A DNA stretch of 13,031 bases from Streptosporangiaceae bacterium (GTDB lineage: Bacteria; Actinomycetota; Actinomycetes; Streptosporangiales; Streptosporangiaceae). The notes under the pieces were generated by a model, which did no database searches, had not been told where the DNA came from, and was given only the letters and a program-made list of their open reading frames with translations. Shown here one piece after another: positions 6,518 to 13,031 of this stretch; within the stretch, counting starts at the first letter, position 1, and every line of letters begins with the position of its first letter. The DNA is taken from the NCBI GenBank assembly GCA_030045175.1, contig JASIBM010000282.1:1-13031 (forward strand). The letters are read 5' to 3'. Both the position numbers and the translations under genes were made by a program.

Positions 6518-9049
6518 TCACCCAGCCTGCGCGTCGCGCTCGCGGCAGCGCAGCGCCCTGGCCGTGTCGTCCCGGCCCTCCGAGATCAGCCTGGCCAGCG
6601 GCGGCGGTGGATCGGCCCGGCGCAGGTAGTCGGCCGCGGCGTTGATCGCGTTGCGGGAGACGACGGTGCCTGGATAGGCGTGCTTGGCGAAGTACTGAGC
6701 CATGTCCGAGCCCCAGTCACGCCAGATGTCCCCGACGACGTCAAAGTAGCGGACGGCGAACGGAGCAAGCAGCTCATCCTGGTCGGCCGCGGCGAACCCG
6801 CCGAGTATCGCGCGGAACATGGCATTCGGCAGGCCGCCGGCCGTGATCTGGCGCCACGCCTCCTCCTTCGCCTGCGGATCGGGAACGGCCGCGAGGCACG
6901 ACCGCGCGTGCCGGTCGCCCGCGTCGGTCTGGTCCCTGTCGTGCTCGGCTTCGATCTCGCCAGGCCCGGCCGCCCCCCGGCTGACCAGGCGGTGCAGTAG
7001 CTGCCAGCGCAGCTCGGTGTCGACCGCGAGGCCGTCGATGGCCACCGAGCCATCGAGCAACCCGGCGAGCAGGTCCAGGTCGGCGGGCGAGCTCGCGACC
7101 GACGCGAAGAGCTGGGCGTATGTCAGCTGGAAGTCCGAGCCCGGCTCGGCGTCAAGCATGCAGGAGCGGAACGCGGCCGCCAGCTGGGTCAGGCCGGCCC
7201 CGCGCCAGCCCGGATCGGCCAGCTTGCGAACGGCGGTCGTCGCCTGGCGCAGCACCGCCTGCAACATCGTCACGTCGCTGATCGACGGGGCTCCGGCGAG
7301 CACGAGGGCGACATAGTCCCGCGCGGCCATGTCCGCGTCACGGCACATGTCCCACGCCGCGGTCCAGCACAACGCCGCAGGGAGCGGCTCGGTGAACTCG
7401 CCGATGGACTCGACAAGCGTGCGCAGCGAGTGCTCATCCAGGCGGATCTTGGCGAAGGTCAGGTCATCGTCGTTGATCAGGATCAGGTCGGGCAGCCGCT
7501 TGCCGATGAGCTCGGGCACGTCCGTGCGCTCGCCGGACAAGTCGATCTCGACCCGCCGGCCGCGGGCCAGGCCGGACTCGCCCCGGTCGTACAGGCCGAT
7601 GGCTATCCGGTGTGGTCGCAGCACCGGGTGGGCGTCGGTCGCCTCCTGCAGCACGGCGAACTCGGTGAAGCTGCCGTCCGCGCTCGTCTGGTAGACCGCT
7701 CGCAGCGTGTTCACGCCCGGGGTCTCCAGCCACGCCTTCGACCAGGATGAGAGCTGCCTGCCCGAGGCGTGCTCGAGCGCGTCGAGCAGGTCCGCCAGGC
7801 TCGCGTTGCCCCAGGCGTGCCTGGCGAAGTAACCACGCAGGCCGGCCAGGAAGTTGTCCATGCCCACGTAGGCCACGAGTTGCTTGAGTACCGAGGCGCC
7901 CTTCGCGTACGTGATGCCGTCGAAGTTCACCTCGACGGCGGCGATGTCGACCATGTCGGCGGCGATCGGGTGCGTGGACGGGAGCTGATCTTGCCGGTAC
8001 GCCCACGTCTTCCAGACCTGGCAGAACGTGGTCCAGGCGTGCGGCCAGCGGGTCACCTCGGCCTGCGCCACGTTGCTCGCCCAGGTGGCGAACGACTCAT
8101 TCAGCCACAGGTCGTCCCACCAGCGCATGGTGACGAGGTCGCCGAACCACATGTGGGCCATCTCGTGCAGGATCGTCTCTGCGCGGGCCTCGCGCCGCGA
8201 GCCGGTCACTCGCGACCGGAAGATGAGGTCCTCAACGATCGTGACGGCGCCGGCGTTCTCCATCGCGCCGGCCTTGAACTCAGGCACGAACAACTGATCG
8301 TACTTACCGAACGGGTAGCGCACGCCGAACGCGGCGTGGAAGAAGTCCAGTCCCTGCCTGGTGATCTCGAAGATCTCGTCCGGGTCAAGGTAGGTGGCCA
8401 GCGACTGCCTGCAGAAGATGCCCATGCTGATGCCGTCGTGCTCGGTCCGCACCTCGTGGTAAGGCCCGGCCGAGACGTGAGTGATGTACGTCGACATGAC
8501 AGGTGTAGGGGAGAAGTGCCAGCTCGTGACGCCGGGGCCGGCCGGCAGGCCGGCCACCTCAGGCGCCTTGTTCGATATCACTCGCCAGGTGTCCGGGCAG
8601 CGCACGGTCAGCTCGAAGGTCGCCTTCAGGTCCGGCTGGTCGAAGCACGCGTAGACCCGGTGCGCGTCGAAGGTCTCGAGGTCCGAGTAGAGGTAGATGC
8701 CATCGTCGGCCGGGTCGGCGAACCGGTGCAGCCCCTCGCCGCTGCGCGAGTAAGCGCACCGCGCTCGCACGGTGAGCTCGTTGCCGGCGGCCAGCCCGGT
8801 GAGCATGATCCGGTTCCCGTCGAACGCGGCCGGAGGCAACGGCCGTCCGTTCAGGCTGATCTCGGTGACGGCCGGAGCGGTCAGGTCGATGAACGAGTCG
8901 CTCTGCGTGCTGCGCGCGGAAAAGCGCACCGTCGTCACCGAGCCGAACGTCTCCTGGCCACCGGTCAGGTCAAGCTCCACGTGATAGGACTCGACCCGCA
9001 GCAGCCGGGCACGCTCGGCCGCCTCGGCCCTGGTCAGATTGCCGCTCAT
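6518..9049 (-). CDS. pepN: Aminopeptidase N, M1 family zinc metallopeptidase
   Basis: Cytosolic zinc aminopeptidase removing N-terminal residues from peptides. The 843-residue product has the M1 layout: an N-terminal beta domain, the substrate-anchoring GAMEN motif at 261-265, and zinc ligands in HEMAH (H295, H299) plus E318 in LNESFATW. The catalytic E296 and the transition-state tyrosine Y381 (YAKGASVLKQL) are also present. A C-terminal helical domain of the actinobacterial/streptomycete type follows. The ATG at 9049 is chosen because GGAAGGGGG (9054-9062, minus strand) is a strong ribosome site and because the N-terminus (NLTRAEAAERA) resembles that of the mycobacterial enzyme. An upstream in-frame ATG at 9124 would add 25 residues without a good site. 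It is divergent from the DsbA-like gene, an arrangement also found in Mycobacterium (Rv2467/Rv2466c), and it ends 15 bp from malQ. Confidence 0.95.
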   Translation of the reverse strand: MSGNLTRAEAAERARLLRVESYHVELDLTGGQETFGSVTTVRFSARSTQSDSFIDLTAPAVTEISLNGRPLPPAAFDGNRIMLTGLAAGNELTVRARCAYSRSGEGLHRFADPADDGIYLYSDLETFDAHRVYACFDQPDLKATFELTVRCPDTWRVISNKAPEVAGLPAGPGVTSWHFSPTPVMSTYITHVSAGPYHEVRTEHDGISMGIFCRQSLATYLDPDEIFEITRQGLDFFHAAFGVRYPFGKYDQLFVPEFKAGAMENAGAVTIVEDLIFRSRVTGSRREARAETILHEMAHMWFGDLVTMRWWDDLWLNESFATWASNVAQAEVTRWPHAWTTFCQVWKTWAYRQDQLPSTHPIAADMVDIAAVEVNFDGITYAKGASVLKQLVAYVGMDNFLAGLRGYFARHAWGNASLADLLDALEHASGRQLSSWSKAWLETPGVNTLRAVYQTSADGSFTEFAVLQEATDAHPVLRPHRIAIGLYDRGESGLARGRRVEIDLSGERTDVPELIGKRLPDLILINDDDLTFAKIRLDEHSLRTLVESIGEFTEPLPAALCWTAAWDMCRDADMAARDYVALVLAGAPSISDVTMLQAVLRQATTAVRKLADPGWRGAGLTQLAAAFRSCMLDAEPGSDFQLTYAQLFASVASSPADLDLLAGLLDGSVAIDGLAVDTELRWQLLHRLVSRGAAGPGEIEAEHDRDQTDAGDRHARSCLAAVPDPQAKEEAWRQITAGGLPNAMFRAILGGFAAADQDELLAPFAVRYFDVVGDIWRDWGSDMAQYFAKHAYPGTVVSRNAINAAADYLRRADPPPPLARLISEGRDDTARALRCRERDAQAG

Positions 9050-9120
9050 GAGGCCCCCTTCCAGCTCACGTTTTAACCTCGCCCTGCTCCGCAGTGCTCG
9101 GGTCAAACCTAAGCTCCGAC

Positions 9121-9134
9121 GCATGATCTCATGC
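9121..9134. repeat. Inverted repeat in the pepN/oxidoreductase promoter region
   Basis: GCATGA and TCATGC are perfect inverted repeats separated by TC. It lies 10 bp upstream of the GGAAT element of the + strand promoter and about 70 bp upstream of the pepN start. It is a candidate operator; no regulator is recognised. Confidence 0.35.
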
Positions 9135-9143
9135 CCGGTCGCA

Positions 9144-9171
9144 GGAATGCCACGCATCCCGAGAGGGTTGT
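9144..9171 (+). promoter_or_regulatory. SigR/SigH-type (disulfide stress) promoter
   Basis: GGAAT (9144-9148), exactly 18 bp, then GTTGT (9167-9171). This matches the GGGAAT-N18-GTTG consensus of the actinobacterial thiol-stress sigma factors SigR (Streptomyces) and SigH (Mycobacterium), with A in place of the first G. Transcription would start near 9178, leaving a leader of about 37 nt before the ATG at 9215. The downstream gene is a homologue of Rv2466c, which is known to belong to the SigH regulon, so motif and gene support each other. Confidence 0.7.
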
Positions 9172-9201
9172 CAGTCCCGGGACCGAAGTGGTTCGGCAGG
9201 C

Positions 9202-9207
9202 AGGGAG
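9202..9207 (+). promoter_or_regulatory. Ribosome binding site of the DsbA-like gene
   Basis: AGGGAG, 7 nt before the ATG at 9215. It fixes the start of the oxidoreductase gene. Confidence 0.75.
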
Positions 9208-9214
9208 ATGACAG

Positions 9215-9832
9215 ATGACCGAGCAAGCCCCCGTGGAAGTCGACTTCTGGTTCGATCCGCTGTGCCCGTGGGCGTGGATCACCTCCCGCTGGATGCTCGA
9301 GGTGGCGCAGGTCCGCCCGGTGACCACGCGGTGGCACGTGATGAGCCTCGCGGTGCTGAACGAAAAGCGGGAGGACCTTTCCGAGGGCTACCGTGAGATG
9401 CTCTCCAAGGCGTGGGGTCCGGTCCGGTTGTGCGTCGCCGCCGAGCAGAAGTTCGGCCACGAGGTCGTGCTGCCGCTCTACACGGCGATCGGCACTAAAT
9501 TTCACAACGAGAAGGCCGAGCGGAACCGCCAGCTCTTCGAAACCGCGCTCGCCGAGGCCGGGCTGCCCGCCGACCTGGCCGACGCGATGACCTCGACTGA
9601 GTACGACGAGCTAGTGCGCGCGTCGCACGCCGAGGGCATCGAGCGCGTTGGCTACGAGGTCGGCACGCCGGTGATCTCAATCGAAGGCGCGTCTATCTTC
9701 GGCCCGGTCGTCTCCCCGATCCCGCGCGGCGAGGCGGCGGGCAAGCTGTGGGACGGCGTCCGGCTCGTGATGCAGGCCGATGGCTTCTTCGAGCTAAAGC
9801 GCAGCCGCTACCGCGACCCGATCTTCGATTAG
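9215..9832 (+). CDS. DsbA-family oxidoreductase, mycothiol-dependent nitroreductase (Rv2466c) type
   Basis: Thioredoxin-fold protein of 205 residues, close in length and sequence to Mycobacterium Rv2466c, a mycothiol-dependent reductase that activates nitro compounds. Shared features recalled from that family are FWFDPLCPWxWITSRW (11-26), HVMSLAVLNE (41-50), AWGPVR (66-71), GTPVI with the cis-proline P152, and the ending FFELKRSRYRDP. The active site here is C17-P-W-A20 instead of CPWC, so the resolving cysteine is missing; the only other cysteine is C73. A one-cysteine mechanism with mycothiol is plausible. The start is fixed by AGGGAG 7 nt upstream. A SigR/SigH-type promoter precedes the gene, which points to induction by thiol oxidation. 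No signal peptide is seen, so it acts in the cytoplasm. Its TAG overlaps the stop of the convergent acetyltransferase gene (TTAG). Confidence 0.9.
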   Translation: MTEQAPVEVDFWFDPLCPWAWITSRWMLEVAQVRPVTTRWHVMSLAVLNEKREDLSEGYREMLSKAWGPVRLCVAAEQKFGHEVVLPLYTAIGTKFHNEKAERNRQLFETALAEAGLPADLADAMTSTEYDELVRASHAEGIERVGYEVGTPVISIEGASIFGPVVSPIPRGEAAGKLWDGVRLVMQADGFFELKRSRYRDPIFD

Positions 9833-11079
9833 AACTCCATGGGGGTCCAGGGGGCTGGGTCCCACCACATGGCGGCGGAGAGCGCGGCGACCGCTCCTGG
9901 GCGGTGCTCGCTGATCAGGCCGGCGCTGGCCAGCCCGCCTAGCCTGGTGCCGCCCAGGTAGGCGGCGCCGAGAGCCGAGACGTCGAGCGTGACGTCAGGA
10001 CCGGCTGTGCTGCGCTGGCACCGTGGCACGCCCTGGTCAGCCAGCCCGCCGGCCTGTAGCCGCCACCGCCCGGCGTTGGCCGGCAGCAGGTCGTCGGTGA
10101 CCTCGATGACCAGATCGACCGGGCAGGCGTAACGCCGCATCCGCAGCGCGGCGGGCAGGTCGACCAGCCGCACCCACAGGCAGTCGGTCAGGATCGCGCG
10201 GGCGCGCCTGGCGTCGGTTAGCTGGTGCAGCAGGGGATCATCGACCGGCCGCTGACCGGCTGTTACCTCGCTGATCAGGTCTCGCGACAGCAGGTCGCCC
10301 CAGAGCGCAGCGCAGGCGGCAGGGTCGGTGCCGTGCAGCTCGCGCACATGCAGCTCGCCCCCCTGAACGTGATGGTCGTCCCAGTCCGGTTTGGCCGAGT
10401 AGAGCGCATAGCCGCGCGGGCCCGCGTCATCAGCCGCGATCACGCACTGCAAGGTGGAGTGGCCGTTGCGCGCGAACTCCTTGTCCACGAGCACGCGGTC
10501 CCACCAGGCGTCGTTCCTGCTGATCATGCCGGGCCGGCCGGCGAGCACCGTGTCGTAGACGACCTTCAGGTCCTTGACGGCGTCCTTGGGCTCGGCCAGG
10601 CGCAGGCGCGGGGCGGGTCCCGCGATCTCGGGCACCCGCAGCAGGCCCTCGCCGCGCCTGATCACGAACGAGAGATCGTGCGTCGCCGTCCCGTAGCCGA
10701 ACCGCCCGTAGATCGGCGACTCCGACGCAAGCAGCACGGCGACCGGCTCGTGCCCGGCGGCGACGTCGGCGAGCTGGCGGGCCATCAGCGCGGACAAGAT
10801 GCCGCGCCTGCGGTGCGAGGGCAGTACCGCCACGAAGGTGACCCCGGCCGCGTCCACCGCCCCGCCAGGCACGGTCAGTCCGAACGAGTACGCCGCTGCG
10901 GTGCCGACCGGCTGGTTGCCATCGAAAGCGGCGAGACTGCGCGCGGCCTCGAACACCATGCGGTCAAGCTCGAGCAGCCCGTCGAACGGCCAGGCTGTCC
11001 TGAAGGCCACGTGCGCGACCTGGGCGAAGGCCGGCAGTTCCGACTGATCGACCGGCCGGATCGGATAGCTGTCGCTCAT
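9829..11079 (-). CDS. Eis-type GNAT N-acetyltransferase
   Basis: Acetyl-CoA-dependent acetyltransferase of the Eis (enhanced intracellular survival) family, cytoplasmic. In mycobacteria, Eis acetylates lysines of proteins and several amines of aminoglycosides; the substrate here is unknown. The 416 residues match the family (about 400-420), with an N-terminal GNAT domain (1 to about 150), a second degenerate GNAT domain (about 155-290) and an SCP2-like C-terminal domain (about 300-416). The acetyl-CoA loop is V85-L-P-S-H-R-R-R-G93. The IYGRFGYG block (123-130) holds the tyrosine expected to act as general acid, and the chain ends in Phe, whose free carboxylate serves as base in Eis. The start at ATG 11079 has only a weak GAAG upstream. 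Convergent with the DsbA-like gene (4-bp overlap) and divergent from the phosphatase gene. Confidence 0.9.
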   Translation of the reverse strand: MSDSYPIRPVDQSELPAFAQVAHVAFRTAWPFDGLLELDRMVFEAARSLAAFDGNQPVGTAAAYSFGLTVPGGAVDAAGVTFVAVLPSHRRRGILSALMARQLADVAAGHEPVAVLLASESPIYGRFGYGTATHDLSFVIRRGEGLLRVPEIAGPAPRLRLAEPKDAVKDLKVVYDTVLAGRPGMISRNDAWWDRVLVDKEFARNGHSTLQCVIAADDAGPRGYALYSAKPDWDDHHVQGGELHVRELHGTDPAACAALWGDLLSRDLISEVTAGQRPVDDPLLHQLTDARRARAILTDCLWVRLVDLPAALRMRRYACPVDLVIEVTDDLLPANAGRWRLQAGGLADQGVPRCQRSTAGPDVTLDVSALGAAYLGGTRLGGLASAGLISEHRPGAVAALSAAMWWDPAPWTPMEF

Positions 11080-11148
11080 AGTGGTCTTCGTACCTCAGAA
11101 GCGACCCGCCTGGCGAGTTCTTTTACCGCCGAACGGCCAGGACCCCGG

Positions 11149-11154
11149 TACAGT
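11149..11154 (+). promoter_or_regulatory. Possible -10 element of the PP2C phosphatase gene
   Basis: TACAGT fits TANNNT and ends 9 nt before the ATG at 11164, where no Shine-Dalgarno is visible. Transcription would begin at about 11161, giving a leader of about 3 nt or none. No convincing -35 is seen. Confidence 0.3.
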
Positions 11155-11163
11155 TTCGCCATC

Positions 11164-12300
11164 ATGGTTTGGAGTTCCGCGCGCCGGCCCTGGCGGGTGG
11201 CGCAAGCAGCCTGGGGGTCCTTTCGCGGCCTCGTGCGGCGGCAGTTCATCACCAGGAACCGGCGGCTCGCGTTCGCGCTCGCGCTCGTCGTAGTCGGGAT
11301 CGGCATCGCGGCCGTCGATGTGTCCCCCACCTGGTTCTCGCCTGGGCTGATGATCTTGCCGATCCTGGCCGGCGGCCTGCTGCTCTGGCCACGCGCGCTG
11401 CGGATACTGTTCGGGATCGTCGCCGGCACGCTGACCTGCGACATGACGCTGGAGCGCCTGCGAGTCGGATTCGGCATCGTCGCGACCATCGCCATCATCG
11501 CGGTCTTCGCCGACGTGCTGGCCAGGACGCGGGCCAAGCTAGGGCTCCAGGGCCTGCGCGGCGACCAGATGCTGATGGAGTTGCGGGACCGGATCAGGCT
11601 CGCCAGCGCCCTGCCCGACCTGCCAGAGGGCTGGCGCTCGGAATCGGTGCTGCGGCCGGCTGGCGGTGCCTTGTTCGGCGGGGACTTCGTGGTTTCCGTG
11701 TGCGACGGCAAGACGCTCGAGGTGGCCGTCGTCGACGTGTCAGGCAAGGGCATCGACGCGGGAACCAGGGCACTGCTGCTCTCTGGCGCGTTCGGTGGCT
11801 TGCTCGGCTCGCTGCCCGCGTCGGAGTTCCTCGGCGCGTGCAACAGCTACCTCAGGCGCAAGGAGTCGTCTGAGGGATTTGTTACGGCCGTGCACCTCGC
11901 TCTGGACCTGACGAGCGGCAACTACGTGGTCGCGTCGGCCGGCCATCCGCCTGCCGCTCACTTTGAGAGCGGCAGCGGATTGTGGCGGCTGACCAGCGCG
12001 CGCGGCATAGTCCTTGGCGTGGTGCCTGACCTGCGCGGCAGCGCCGAGCATGGCATCTTGCGGCCAGGCGACGCGCTGATGCTCTATACCGACGGGCTCG
12101 TCGAGCTGCCCGGCCGCGATATCGACGTCGGGATCGACCGGCTGCTCGGGCTGGCTGACCGGCTGGTGTCCGCCGGGTTCGGCGGTGGCGGCGCGGCCGG
12201 CCTGGTGCACGAGCTGCAGGAGGGCACGGGCTCCACCGATGACTGCGCGCTCGTGCTCATTTGGCGGACGTTACGCGCCGGCCGTCCGCGAGCCGGGTGA
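11164..12300 (+). CDS. Membrane PP2C-family (SpoIIE-type) Ser/Thr phosphatase
   Basis: Metal-dependent protein phosphatase, 378 residues. A basic N-terminus (1-33) is followed by hydrophobic segments at about 34-52, 57-75, 80-92 and 103-121, a short linker (122-155), and a cytoplasmic SpoIIE/PP2C domain (about 158-368). Metal-binding motifs are present: GGDF (172-175, D174), DVSGKG (191-196), YTDGLVE with D310, and TDD (358-360). The AGHPPAAH block (259-266) is also typical. Such phosphatases usually act on anti-sigma-factor antagonists or other signalling phosphoproteins; no sensor domain beyond the membrane part is seen. The start at ATG 11164 was chosen because the reading frame upstream is only the antisense shadow of the acetyltransferase gene and because membrane segments begin shortly after. 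The last 44 bp overlap the convergent GTPase gene. Confidence 0.88.
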   Translation: MVWSSARRPWRVAQAAWGSFRGLVRRQFITRNRRLAFALALVVVGIGIAAVDVSPTWFSPGLMILPILAGGLLLWPRALRILFGIVAGTLTCDMTLERLRVGFGIVATIAIIAVFADVLARTRAKLGLQGLRGDQMLMELRDRIRLASALPDLPEGWRSESVLRPAGGALFGGDFVVSVCDGKTLEVAVVDVSGKGIDAGTRALLLSGAFGGLLGSLPASEFLGACNSYLRRKESSEGFVTAVHLALDLTSGNYVVASAGHPPAAHFESGSGLWRLTSARGIVLGVVPDLRGSAEHGILRPGDALMLYTDGLVELPGRDIDVGIDRLLGLADRLVSAGFGGGGAAGLVHELQEGTGSTDDCALVLIWRTLRAGRPRAG

Positions 12301-12868
12301 CCGCGTGCTCCACCAGGGCGACAAGGACGTCGCGGCTTGACACGCGCTGGCGAGCGTCGCACAGCAGCAACGGGATGTCCGGGGTCAGGTTCAGTGCCGC
12401 GCGCATCGTCTGGGTCGGATACCGCCGGGCGTCGTCGAAGCAGTTCACCGCTACCACGAACGGCATGCCGTTGCGCTCGAAGTAGTCGATCGAAGGAAAG
12501 CAGTCCGCCAGGCGCCTGGTGTCGGCCATCACGACCGCGCCGAGCGCGCCGTAGGCGAGTTCGTCCCACATGAACCAGAACCGCTTCTGGCCTGGCGTCC
12601 CGAACAAGTACACGACGAGGTCGTCGCTGATCGTGATCCGGCCGAAGTCCATCGCGACGGTCGTGGTCGTCTTCCGCTCCACGCCGTCGAGCTGGTCGAC
12701 GAGGGAGCTCGGCTCGCTCAGCTCCTCCTCGGTGCGCAGCGGCCGAACCTCGCTGACCGAGCCGACCAACGTCGTCTTTCCCACGCCGAATCCGCCGGCG
12801 ATGAGGATCTTGATCGCCACCGGAACCGGCCTGCGGGCGTCGGCTGGCTCATAGTCTGCGTAGGGCAT
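12257..12868 (-). CDS. Conservon GTPase, CvnD type (Ras-like GTP-binding protein)
   Basis: Small GTPase that ends an actinobacterial conservon (cvnA kinase, cvnB roadblock, cvnC DUF742, cvnD GTPase). In Streptomyces the four products form a membrane complex likened to G-protein signalling. The 203 residues carry the P-loop GGFGVGKT (25-32), a TTTT switch-I region (67-70), FGTPGQKRFWFMWDEL (89-104) in place of DxxGQ, which is usual for CvnD, a NCFD base-recognition motif (142-145) and CDAR (170-173). The start at 12868 is fixed by AAAGGAGGT (12874-12882, minus strand), a near-perfect Shine-Dalgarno inside the upstream DUF742 gene. The two genes overlap by 20 bp, so translation is probably coupled. 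The 3' end overlaps the convergent phosphatase gene by 44 bp. Confidence 0.93.
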   Translation of the reverse strand: MPYADYEPADARRPVPVAIKILIAGGFGVGKTTLVGSVSEVRPLRTEEELSEPSSLVDQLDGVERKTTTTVAMDFGRITISDDLVVYLFGTPGQKRFWFMWDELAYGALGAVVMADTRRLADCFPSIDYFERNGMPFVVAVNCFDDARRYPTQTMRAALNLTPDIPLLLCDARQRVSSRDVLVALVEHAVTRLADGRRVTSAK

Positions 12869-13031
12869 CGGCCACCTCCTTTAGGACTCGCACATCGGCC
12901 AGCCCTGGCCTCTGGGGCTGATTGATGCTCACCAGGCCGTGCTCACGTAGGTCGGCGATCAGGATACGGACGACACCGAGCGGAAGGTCGAGGTCAGCCG
13001 CCAGCTCCGCGACTGTCGTTCGCTTGCGGCA
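12849..13031 (-). CDS. DUF742 (CvnC-type) protein, 3' end only
   Basis: The last 60 codons of a gene that continues past the right edge. The fragment contains TVAELAADLDLPLGVVRILI and then ADLREHGLV, the winged-helix-like C-terminal region of DUF742 proteins, and ends in VADALRRL. DUF742 is the third component of conservons and lies directly before the GTPase gene, as here. The stop (TGA, 12849-12851) is 20 bp inside the GTPase gene. A roadblock/LC7 gene and a sensor kinase gene would be expected just beyond the window. Confidence 0.88.
   Translation of the reverse strand, partial: CRKRTTVAELAADLDLPLGVVRILIADLREHGLVSINQPQRPGLADVRVLKEVADALRRL
12874..12882 (-). promoter_or_regulatory. Strong ribosome binding site inside the DUF742 gene
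   Basis: AAAGGAGGT on the minus strand, 5 nt before the GTPase ATG at 12868. It lies within the coding sequence of the preceding DUF742 gene and decides the GTPase start. Confidence 0.85.

Noticed and set aside
7769..9076. 435-codon + strand open frame opposite pepN
   Set aside because: Its composition is Arg/Gly/Val/Pro/His rich with no recognisable motif, and it mirrors the codon pattern of pepN, whose catalytic motifs are intact. This is a usual antisense shadow in high-GC DNA.
9050..9505. 152-codon N-terminal extension of the pepN frame
   Set aside because: It runs through the divergent promoter and opposite the oxidoreductase gene. The strong ribosome site and family-like N-terminus place the start at 9049.
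9833..9872. Possible stem at the oxidoreductase/acetyltransferase junction (CCATG to CATGG)
   Set aside because: Only the five outer pairs match; the G-run interior does not pair well, so no terminator is claimed.
10225..11163. Long upstream extension of the phosphatase reading frame
   Set aside because: These 313 codons lie opposite the acetyltransferase gene and lack domain features. The protein-like sequence starts at the ATG at 11164 with membrane segments soon after.
1..13031. tRNA, rRNA, CRISPR, insertion sequence or integration site
   Set aside because: No cloverleaf-like sequence, regularly spaced repeats, transposase or terminal inverted repeats were seen on reading both strands.

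Overview
The window looks like ordinary chromosome from a high-GC, mycothiol-producing actinomycete. The sequence-based reasons are very GC-rich third codon positions, GTG starts, long antisense shadow ORFs, an actinobacterial-type MenA, a homologue of the mycothiol-dependent nitroreductase Rv2466c next to a pepN-type aminopeptidase, an Eis-type acetyltransferase, and the last two genes of a conservon (DUF742 plus CvnD-type GTPase). The genus cannot be told from the sequence alone. I see no mobile element, CRISPR array, rRNA or tRNA, and no gene-free stretch longer than about 170 bases.

Layout: menA (52-924, -) lies downstream of a membrane-anchored NERD-domain protein gene (1010-1846, -), and a perfect 17-bp tandem repeat sits between them. 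From 1947 to 12868 the genes strictly alternate in strand: amidase (+), EamA transporter (-), malQ (+), pepN (-), DsbA-like mycothiol-type oxidoreductase (+), Eis-like acetyltransferase (-), membrane PP2C/SpoIIE phosphatase (+), CvnD-type GTPase (-). A DUF742 gene cut by the right edge follows on the minus strand and overlaps the GTPase start. Every convergent pair overlaps or nearly touches (38-bp overlap, 15-bp gap, 4-bp overlap, 44-bp overlap), and every divergent pair shares a short 84-165 bp promoter region.

How the genes work together: only two neighbourhoods look functionally linked. The pepN / Rv2466c-like divergent pair matches the Mycobacterium arrangement (Rv2467/Rv2466c). Its + side carries a good match to the disulfide-stress sigma factor promoter (SigR/SigH type, GGAAT-N18-GTTG). 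The DUF742-GTPase pair is a translationally coupled conservon end that collides with a membrane PP2C phosphatase gene. The rest (menaquinone synthesis, amidase, exporter, maltodextrin metabolism) look like independent single-gene units. Several starts lack a Shine-Dalgarno sequence but have a TANNNT hexamer 6-9 nt upstream, which suggests leaderless transcripts.

I found no convincing new multi-gene system. The best leads are the stress promoter, the CPWA active site of the oxidoreductase, the NERD protein without the expected lysine, the long hairpin over the end of malQ, and the overlapping convergent gene ends.
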